Part shown: positions 32,282 to 38,123 of the stretch, piece after piece | Layout of the letters: each line of letters starts with the position of its first letter | Numbering within the stretch: the first letter of the stretch is position 1 | Made by a program: the position numbers and the translations under genes | Assembly: GCA_945957555.1 (NCBI GenBank) | Contig: CAMFLX010000030.1 | Coordinates: forward strand, 1 to 38,123 | DNA: 38,123 bases | Direction of reading: 5' to 3' | Origin: an uncultured Cytophagales bacterium | GTDB lineage: Bacteria; Bacteroidota; Bacteroidia; Cytophagales; UBA9547 | Notes under the pieces: generated by a model | Databases searched by the model: none | What the model was told of the DNA's origin: nothing | What the model saw: the letters and a program-made list of their open reading frames with translations, nothing else

Positions 32282-34486
32282 ATGATAAAGAATTTACTGA
32301 AAATAAAGACTACTGTTGTGGCATTGCTATTAGGGATTAGTACCGCTCATGCACAAACATATTGTTTTAACTCACCCCAAGGTTATGGCGCAGGTACTAC
32401 TGGTGGAGGTAATGCAACACCTGTTACTGTAACTACACAATCAGCACTACAATCGGCATTGACAGCTTCAGGGAGTGGCGTGATTTTGGTATCAGGTACT
32501 ATTTCCTGTTCATACATGAGTTTATTAGTTACCAATAAAACACTTCTTGGGTTGCCTGGTGCGAGATTAAGAAACTTGGATCAAACAGCTGCAGGTTCTG
32601 GTATCTTAAATCTTAAAGATGGGACTAATAATTTCATTATAAGGAATCTTATATTTGAAGGCCCAGGAGCTTATGATGTGGATGGAAGGGATAACCTTAC
32701 CAACTCTGGTGGTACAAAAATATGGGTAGACCATTGTGAATTTCAAGATGGTATGGATGGTAACTTTGATCACAAGAATACTGCAGACAATATTACTGTT
32801 TCTTGGTGTAAATTCACCTATTTGAAAGCACCTAAGGCGGGAGGGTCTGGTGGTACAGATGATCACCGTTTTACAAACTTGGTCGGTTCTAGCGATAGCG
32901 ATAAGCCATCTGATGGACAATATAGTATCACTTGGCAATATTGCTGGTGGGCTGCTGGTTGTGTGGAAAGGATGACACGGGCTAGAAACGCTCAATTGCA
33001 CATGTTGAATTGTTATTGGAACTCTTCAGTGGCTAAAGTTGCCTTAGGTTTGGGCGGTGTTACTGATTGTTATGTTGAAAATTCAACTTTTGCCAATACT
33101 GGTGACAAGTACAGGTATTATGACAACGGAACAGTTAGACTAACTACAACTGGTTGTACTGCTCCTCCAGCTAATGTGGGAAACTGTCCAGCTCCAAGTT
33201 ATACGCATGAGGCAATTTCTGCTAGCACAGCGCTCACAGCGATTACTGGTTCTTGTGGAGCCGGTGCTACTTTAAATGTTACTTCAAGTGGTGCAGTTTC
33301 GGCAAATTCTTCTTGTAATTCTAACCCTACTTGCACTGCAACAGTTACAGCTTCTGGAAGTACTTCGTTTTGCCAAGGCGGTAGTGTGGTATTAACAGCG
33401 AGTGCAGGCTCTTCTTATGTTTGGAAAAACAACGGCACTCAAGTAGGCACCTCACAAACTTATACTGCTACGGCGGCGGGTTCATATACAGTTGACGTTA
33501 CTTGTACTAACGGAGCTAAAGCAACTTCTACAGCTACTACAGTTACCATTACTACTGCAGCTACATGGTATGCTGATACTGATGGTGATGGAACTGGTGA
33601 TGCAAGTTCTACTAAGAGCTCATGTACGCAACCTACAGGTTATGTAGCCAAAAGCGGCGACCAATGCCCTAATGATGCCAACAAGATTGCTCCTGGCGAT
33701 TGTGGATGCGGCAAAGTAGAAGGCTCTTGTACCGACTGTGCGGGTGTGGCAAATGGTACTGCTGTACTGGATAATTGCACAAGATGTGTAGGTGGCAATA
33801 CCGGCAAACAACCATGTTCGGCCAGTGTGCAAGCAGAAGAAGCTTGTGAGACATCCACAGGTTCGGTTGTAGAATCTGATCCAGCAAAATCTGGTTTTTT
33901 AGGTTCAGGATATGTAAATACACCAAATGCAACAGGCACTTACGCTATTTTTGGAATCACTGCAGCTAACGCAGGTAATGCTACTATCGGTTTTAGATAT
34001 GGAAATACGGGAACCATCAATAGAACAGCCGCATTGTCGGTGAACTCAGGTGCTACTGCTGCTAATTATACATTCGTTATTAATGCGGCAAGCGCTACCT
34101 ATTGGGTAGTAGAAGAGGCCTCAAATATCCCTTTAGTTGCAGGGAACAACCTCATCAAGCTTACAGCTACTAATGCCGAGGGTTTAGCCAATTTGGATTT
34201 CATGTACGTAGTAGGTACAGGTTACTCCGCAGGTGGCTGTGTGGTAACTGGTGTAGATGATCAGCAAATGACATTTAGCCTGTATCCAAATCCTTCAAAG
34301 GGTGAGTTTAACATCAACACTACTGAAAACAACAAAGTAAGGGTGTACGATATGGAAGGCCAATTGGTAGAGACCATTCAAGTAAATGGTTCAGCTAAGA
34401 TTGGGCAAACTTACGAAGCAGGGATCTATTTTCTAAAGATAGAGAATGGTGGCTCTGTCCATTCTTTGAAGATCGTAAAAGAATAA
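32282..34486 (+). CDS. Secreted pectate lyase (PL1 family) with carbohydrate-binding and T9SS type A domains
   Basis: From the ATG at 32282 (a TTG at 32249 is not preferred) the product has 734 residues. Signal peptide ends STAHAQ. A PL1 right-handed beta-helix spans about 30-310: KIWVDHCEFQDGMDGNFD (147-164) with metal-binding Asp residues, ITVSWCKF and RMTRARNAQLHMLN (230-243) with the catalytic arginine region. It cleaves polygalacturonate by beta-elimination, leaving unsaturated products for GH105. Then come an Ig-like domain (about 345-425), a Cys/Asp-rich TSP3-like calcium segment (YADTDGDGTGDAS, about 430-515), a CBM6/35-like module (about 520-650) and a T9SS type A tail (FSLYPNPSKGEFNI to SLKIVKE). 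Surface or secreted. Confidence 0.9.
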   Translation: MIKNLLKIKTTVVALLLGISTAHAQTYCFNSPQGYGAGTTGGGNATPVTVTTQSALQSALTASGSGVILVSGTISCSYMSLLVTNKTLLGLPGARLRNLDQTAAGSGILNLKDGTNNFIIRNLIFEGPGAYDVDGRDNLTNSGGTKIWVDHCEFQDGMDGNFDHKNTADNITVSWCKFTYLKAPKAGGSGGTDDHRFTNLVGSSDSDKPSDGQYSITWQYCWWAAGCVERMTRARNAQLHMLNCYWNSSVAKVALGLGGVTDCYVENSTFANTGDKYRYYDNGTVRLTTTGCTAPPANVGNCPAPSYTHEAISASTALTAITGSCGAGATLNVTSSGAVSANSSCNSNPTCTATVTASGSTSFCQGGSVVLTASAGSSYVWKNNGTQVGTSQTYTATAAGSYTVDVTCTNGAKATSTATTVTITTAATWYADTDGDGTGDASSTKSSCTQPTGYVAKSGDQCPNDANKIAPGDCGCGKVEGSCTDCAGVANGTAVLDNCTRCVGGNTGKQPCSASVQAEEACETSTGSVVESDPAKSGFLGSGYVNTPNATGTYAIFGITAANAGNATIGFRYGNTGTINRTAALSVNSGATAANYTFVINAASATYWVVEEASNIPLVAGNNLIKLTATNAEGLANLDFMYVVGTGYSAGGCVVTGVDDQQMTFSLYPNPSKGEFNINTTENNKVRVYDMEGQLVETIQVNGSAKIGQTYEAGIYFLKIENGGSVHSLKIVKE

Positions 34487-34516
34487 ATTTTGATTTATCT
34501 ATTTTAACTAGGGTCA

Positions 34517-34547
34517 AAAAGAAGGAGGGATTTTCCCTCCTCCTTTT
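34517..34547 (+). terminator. Terminator of the pectate lyase gene
   Basis: Arms AAAAGAAGGAGGGA (34517-34530) and TCCCTCCTCCTTTT (34534-34547) pair with one mismatch around a 3-nt loop, with the T-run in the 3' arm, about 30 bp after the stop. It overlaps the open frame that precedes the next gene, another reason to start that gene at 34591. Confidence 0.75.
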
Positions 34548-34590
34548 GAAATTTATACTACCAATACACCACCCCATAAACACAAGAGAA

Positions 34591-36969
34591 ATGTTTCGTA
34601 CACTTTACATATTACTGTTGGCTTTGCACATTTTGGGTTATGCCCAAATCTGCCCTAAACCTACAGGTACGGAGTTGATTACCAACGGTAATTTCGAAAA
34701 GGGAGCGGATGGGACCTTTACAAGTAGTTATTCTCAAGTGAGTGGAAACGGAAACTTAGGGCCTAATTCTTGGGCAGTAGGGACAGATCCTCAAGCCATG
34801 GACAACTCTGGTACATTTACCTCTATTGGAGATCATACTACAGGTAGTGGTAACATGATGGTTATAGATGCTGATGGCACTTTGACCAAATTTGCGTATC
34901 AAACTACTGTAAACGTGATCCCCAACACGACTTATTTCTTCTCTGCATGGTTTGTAAACATTGGGGATTTTTCAAATGCAACACCAGAGCTACAGTTTTA
35001 TATCAATGGACTGGCCTTGGGTGCTAAGATTGTGGTAAGTAATTCGACTACTGCGTGGCAGCAATTTTTTGTAATCTGGAATTCGGGAACCACCTCTGGC
35101 AATATTCCTATTCGTATGCAAAACATGGTAAGTACTTCCACGGGAAATGATTTGGCCATTGATGATATTTCTTTCAGTACCAGTTGTGAAAAAATAGTGG
35201 GTAAATATGGCCGCAGTTCGGTGCTGCCTGATAGTGTATTTATTTGTGAAACGGCTTCGGCGATTTCCTTGAACCCAGGACTTACCACCGCAACCCATTC
35301 CTTTGATTGGAAGAGTTCTTCTAGTACTTCTCTTGCAAGTACAGCTACGTTTACGGTCCCAATCTCGCCGATACCTTCTTACAATAAATTATATGTTTGC
35401 TATGATTCCCTTACCGATGGCATTGTTTGTCCAAAATTGGATTCAGTAGTAGTTGTAAAAAATGTGCGTGTAAAACTTGGCCCTGATGTGGCCCTGTGCG
35501 AACCTATTAGTCAAACGATTACCGCTACACCCAACACGGCTGGCGCCACCTACGCTTGGGCGAGGAATACGGTAGCTACAGGAACTAACTCCAACATTCT
35601 TTCGGCCTCACTTGACGGCACCTATAGAGTCACTGTAAGCAAGTCCGGCTGTGGCACTGCTTCTGACGATCTCATCATCAGCAAAATACCTTCTCCATTG
35701 GCTACCAAAGGATTTTACTGCAATGCGGTATCTCCAGAGGAAGGATTCTTTACCTTGAATGGTGCTACTCGGATCAACAATACCTTAAATATCAAATGGT
35801 ATAATCAACCATCGGGTGGTGTAGCCATCACCAATACTAAACTCAACGATTCCACTATCAAAGTTACATCAGCCGTATTTGCCAATATTTCCACCTGTGC
35901 TAGAGCTATGTGGGCGGAGGATTTGAATTCTTTCAAAACTTCGGTATCCTTACCCTTAAGTTCCCCCTACTCTAACAGCGACATAAGTGACCCTGTAGGG
36001 AGAAGACAAAGAATATTAGTAAAAGCGGGAGCATTGATGATAGATTCCATAAGCTTCTACATCAATCAGAATAGTAGTCAGGCAGCACAAACAACCCCTT
36101 TTCAATTTTTTATATTTTCGAATACCAATTTAGTAACACCCATCTGGAGCTCGCCCATATACAATTTTAACAATGTGAATACAGATGTATTAAAAACCAT
36201 TCCAGTCGGTTTTTCATTAACAGGTACTCCTGCAGGCACCACTTATTGGATCACAGCAACAGGCCGGGTAGAGTTTTTTGGCGATACTCCCGCATTTCCA
36301 TATACCAGTACTGATCCCAGTGGAGTACTTTCCGTAACAGGAAGCTGGAGGAATTCGGATGTGTCTACAAGCCGTATCGGGTTTATCAACCAAATCAAAG
36401 CTACCTCAGGCAAGCCTTCGGCATGCGGTAGGTATCTTGTATGTGCTGATGTGCTGAACTGTACCTTACCGATCAATTTCTTGTATTTCGACATTAAGAG
36501 TACCTCATATGGATATGAATTGGCATGGAATGTAGCACAAAAGCATGAGGTTAAGGAATTTGTCGTTGAGGCAAGTACTGACGGACTTCGTTTTGAAGCC
36601 GTAGCAAATGCTCATGTCGGTAACCAATATAAACTGTATGGGCAGGAACTGCCTACCGAGTCTGAGCACTTGTATTATAGAATCAAATGTGTGGATATGA
36701 ATGGTAAGGTCACTTATTCCAATGTTAAAGCAATTGAGTCGAACGCAAGCGCGATTAAGGTGTATCCCAATCCAAGTTCTGAAGGCTTTAATATAGAGGC
36801 GGACTGCTCAGGAATATTTACTATTTTTGCTGTGAATGGATCCACTGTTCATAGTGGAAGTTTTGAAAATAACTTTGCCATAAAGGCTGATGAATTAAAG
36901 TCTGGCATTTATATATTAAAATTAAAGTCGTCTGATTCGTTTCAGACCTTTAAAATTATCAAGAATTAA
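34591..36969 (+). CDS. Large secreted carbohydrate-binding-like protein with T9SS type A sorting domain
   Basis: The ATG at 34591 follows a purine-rich AAGAGAA and gives 792 residues with signal peptide ending LHILGYAQ. Residues about 20-200 form a CBM4/9-like jelly-roll (ELITNGNFEKG, then NTTYFFSAWFVNIGD and DLAIDDISFS). Residues about 215-400 look like two Ig-like or PKD-type domains (SFDWKSSSSTS, then ATYAWARNTVATGT and CGTASDDLIIS). A large beta-rich middle (about 400-640) is unassigned. The C-terminal SorC-like TFF region and VYPNPSSEGFNIEA to FKIIKN is a T9SS type A sorting domain. No catalytic motif was seen. It follows the pectate lyase on the same strand and may bind plant polysaccharide. 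Confidence 0.75.
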   Translation: MFRTLYILLLALHILGYAQICPKPTGTELITNGNFEKGADGTFTSSYSQVSGNGNLGPNSWAVGTDPQAMDNSGTFTSIGDHTTGSGNMMVIDADGTLTKFAYQTTVNVIPNTTYFFSAWFVNIGDFSNATPELQFYINGLALGAKIVVSNSTTAWQQFFVIWNSGTTSGNIPIRMQNMVSTSTGNDLAIDDISFSTSCEKIVGKYGRSSVLPDSVFICETASAISLNPGLTTATHSFDWKSSSSTSLASTATFTVPISPIPSYNKLYVCYDSLTDGIVCPKLDSVVVVKNVRVKLGPDVALCEPISQTITATPNTAGATYAWARNTVATGTNSNILSASLDGTYRVTVSKSGCGTASDDLIISKIPSPLATKGFYCNAVSPEEGFFTLNGATRINNTLNIKWYNQPSGGVAITNTKLNDSTIKVTSAVFANISTCARAMWAEDLNSFKTSVSLPLSSPYSNSDISDPVGRRQRILVKAGALMIDSISFYINQNSSQAAQTTPFQFFIFSNTNLVTPIWSSPIYNFNNVNTDVLKTIPVGFSLTGTPAGTTYWITATGRVEFFGDTPAFPYTSTDPSGVLSVTGSWRNSDVSTSRIGFINQIKATSGKPSACGRYLVCADVLNCTLPINFLYFDIKSTSYGYELAWNVAQKHEVKEFVVEASTDGLRFEAVANAHVGNQYKLYGQELPTESEHLYYRIKCVDMNGKVTYSNVKAIESNASAIKVYPNPSSEGFNIEADCSGIFTIFAVNGSTVHSGSFENNFAIKADELKSGIYILKLKSSDSFQTFKIIKN

Positions 36970-37098
36970 TAAAAACAAGGGAGCAAAACAGTTTCGTTTT
37001 CTTCAACATAATCGTGTAGCCTACTTCGTTTGGGAGTAATCACTACAAGTATAATGACAGAGATATTTTCATATTTATGTTGCTCCCTTTGTTTTTAT
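36969..37098 (+). repeat. Long-loop inverted repeat after the secreted-protein gene
   Basis: Left arm ATAAAAACAAGGGAGCAA (36969-36986) abuts the stop codon; right arm TTGCTCCCTTTGTTTTTAT (37080-37098) is its complement with one extra base. They enclose 93 nt with no ORF or clear structure. The right arm has the G/C stem plus T-run of an ordinary terminator, so this resembles a terminator whose loop has been expanded, or a small RNA domain closed by a long stem. Confidence 0.6.
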
Positions 37099-37353
37099 CT
37101 GATCAATTCAATCATTATACAAAAAAGAGTCGATATTGATTGAGCCGAAGTCCAAAGCTTATTTTCCATTATTCATCGGCATGTGGGCCAATCCTTCAGA
37201 CATATGACCAGCAGCGAAATTCTTAGAAATTTAAGCTTTAATATGTAAGGCAAGTTCAAGTGAGTAAACATTTACGGGCTTAACCTTTATATACCTTGGC
37301 TTCGAATTTTATACCCAGGTTGCAGACACTACGCTCCTAGTTCTCCCCTTCTA
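37099..37353. other. Intergenic DNA, no feature recognised
   Basis: No supportable gene, tRNA or promoter was found. A 23-codon open stretch on the minus strand (37159-37230) is too short to assign. Composition is that of the genome, unlike the GC-rich array to the right. Confidence 0.5.
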
Positions 37354-37377
37354 GCACCTTGTTTTAGGCATGAATTC
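37354..37377. repeat. Direct repeat flanking the tandem array, left copy
   Basis: GCACCTTGT plus CATGAATTC with a diverged middle. It matches the right copy at 37879-37902 at 20 of 24 positions, in the same orientation, and lies 48 bp before the array. Confidence 0.5.
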
Positions 37378-37425
37378 CATAGCATATGGTTCTAGGGCAT
37401 GCGAAAAGCTCATTTTACCCTGCGC

Positions 37426-37824
37426 CTCAGTCGTTCGGGCTAGCGTCTCAGTCATTCGGGCGCGCGTCTCAGTCATTCAGGCACGCGTCCCAGTCATTCA
37501 GGCGCGTGTCTCAGTCGCTCAGGCGCTCGTCCCAGTCGTTCGGGCGCGCGTCTCAGCCGTTCAGGCTAGCGTCTCAGTTGTTCGGACACGCGTCTCAGCC
37601 GTTCGGGCTAGCGTCTCAGCCATTCAGGCACGCGTCCCAGTCATTCAGGCGCGTGTCTCAGTCGCTCAGGCGCTCGTCCCAGTCGTTCGGGCGCGCGTCT
37701 CAGCCGTTCAGGCTAGCGTCTCAGTTGTTCGGACACGCGTCTCAGCCGTTCGGGCTAGCGTCTCAGCCATTCAGGCACGCGTCTCAGTCGTTCGGGCGCG
37801 CGCCTGAGTCATAGAGGCGCGAGT
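37426..37824. repeat. GC-rich 21-bp tandem repeat array with 147-bp higher-order period
   Basis: Nineteen contiguous 21-bp units (18 good, the last degenerate). Each begins CTCAG or CCCAG, has TTC(G/A)GGC-like sequence in the middle and ends with CGT or TGT. Units 4-10 and units 11-17 are the same in order and sequence, and unit 3 differs from unit 10 by one base, so a seven-unit block (147 bp) has been duplicated. Units are separated by no spacer, so it is not CRISPR. Two forward frames stay open only because 21 is divisible by 3 and the unit lacks stops in them; the products are monotonous seven-residue repeats, so coding is doubtful. The GC content is far above that of the surroundings. 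Function unknown. Confidence 0.9.
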
Positions 37825-37878
37825 ACAAATTACAAAGAGTAGAGCCTCAAGGCTAGATATACTTTGCCCAAAGCCTTG

Positions 37879-37902
37879 GCACCTTGTCTGAAACATGAAT
37901 TC
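37879..37902. repeat. Direct repeat flanking the tandem array, right copy
   Basis: GCACCTTGT plus CATGAATTC, 20 of 24 positions the same as the left copy at 37354-37377, 54 bp after the array. Together the two copies bracket a roughly 550-bp segment. Confidence 0.5.
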
Positions 37903-38123
37903 TTCAAACTTTTAAATAAGTGCAAAGGGATCAATGAGCTTTGCTGACCTATGGTTATTCAGCATAAAGTATTAGGATGTTTTTATTTTTCAATTTCTTC
38001 CCTAGAATATTGGATGTACAGCTACTGAAACCCGTTTTCGCTTCATAAAATAGACTCTATGTTCAGCTGTAATTGATTCATTAACAAATATTGGGAGCGT
38101 CAATAATTTTGAGACCAGTTATC
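37903..38123. other. Intergenic DNA at window end, no feature recognised
   Basis: AT-rich sequence without an ORF of useful length, a promoter or a hairpin that I can support. A gene could begin beyond the window edge. Confidence 0.5.

Noticed and set aside
34546-34590. TTG start at 34546 for the large secreted protein
   Set aside because: It would place translation inside the pectate lyase terminator and put a non-signal segment before the signal peptide; the ATG at 34591 has a purine-rich site.
37159-37230. Minus-strand open stretch ending GLAHMPMNNGK, resembling a protein tail
   Set aside because: Only 23 codons after an in-frame stop, with no start and no recognised family. Possibly a remnant, but not supportable.
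37370-37814. Repetitive proteins of about 145 and 142 residues in two overlapping forward frames
   Set aside because: Both frames are open only because the unit length is a multiple of three and lacks stops there. They encode monotonous seven-residue repeats, have no signal or ribosome site, and cannot both be real.
37426-37824. CRISPR array
   Set aside because: The 21-bp units are contiguous with no spacers, no cas genes are nearby, and the higher-order 147-bp duplication is typical of tandem-repeat expansion.

Overview
The window is AT-rich bacterial chromosome from a member of the Bacteroidota, most likely a Cytophagales-type gliding or polymer-degrading bacterium. The evidence is: several secreted proteins with type IX secretion system (T9SS) C-terminal sorting domains; a PorP/SprF-type outer-membrane protein; promoters of the Bacteroidota form TTG-N20-TAnnTTTG; few Shine-Dalgarno sequences; and families largely confined to this phylum (MORN-variant repeat proteins, DUF6048-like barrels, FecI-like sigma plus anti-sigma pairs). 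No tRNA, rRNA, CRISPR array, prophage or intact insertion sequence was found.

Layout. 1-460: decayed gene ends and a terminator. 463-2107: a glucose-1-dehydrogenase-like SDR and a DUF5995 protein. 2244-3354: an EamA exporter behind a leader with a perfect -7 box, a 19-codon ORF and a terminator just before the gene, which looks like an attenuator. 3505-4932: secreted GH105 unsaturated rhamnogalacturonyl hydrolase. 5077-7342: divergent glutaryl-CoA dehydrogenase and tryptophan 2,3-dioxygenase. 7351-9177: MORN-repeat outer-membrane protein. 9187-11050: two paralogous PAS-LuxR regulators. 11224-14380: a small membrane protein and a double-length D-Ala-D-Ala-ligase-like protein. 14515-17132: DUF3052-like protein, phosphoribosyltransferase, methyltransferase and divergent LysR. 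17164-18812: GAPDH and a TetR regulator that share a 16-bp operator pattern. 18888-21156: two TPR proteins, with two copies of a near-identical palindrome at the ends of neighbouring transcription units. 21211-26466: AcnA-type and AcnB-type aconitases in tandem. 26701-27793: overlapping lipoprotein and barrel genes. 27853-32168: a sigma / anti-sigma / LRR surface-protein operon facing a PorP/SprF gene. 32282-36969: secreted PL1 pectate lyase and a large secreted carbohydrate-binding-type protein. 36970-38123: gene-free DNA with a split-terminator-like inverted repeat and a GC-rich 21-bp tandem array with a 147-bp higher-order period.

How the genes work together. The pectate lyase and GH105 enzyme fit sequential outer-surface pectin degradation with T9SS export. 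Glutaryl-CoA dehydrogenase and tryptophan dioxygenase fit the two ends of an aerobic kynurenine-to-glutaryl-CoA route. GAPDH and the two aconitases are central metabolism. The most novel-looking unit is the sigma/anti-sigma/LRR operon beside PorP/SprF: the anti-sigma factor itself carries a SprB-like repeat and a T9SS type-B-like C-terminal domain, as does the LRR protein encoded next to it. This could be a regulatory loop that monitors surface-protein export. All functions are inferred from sequence motifs read by eye; no database search was run.
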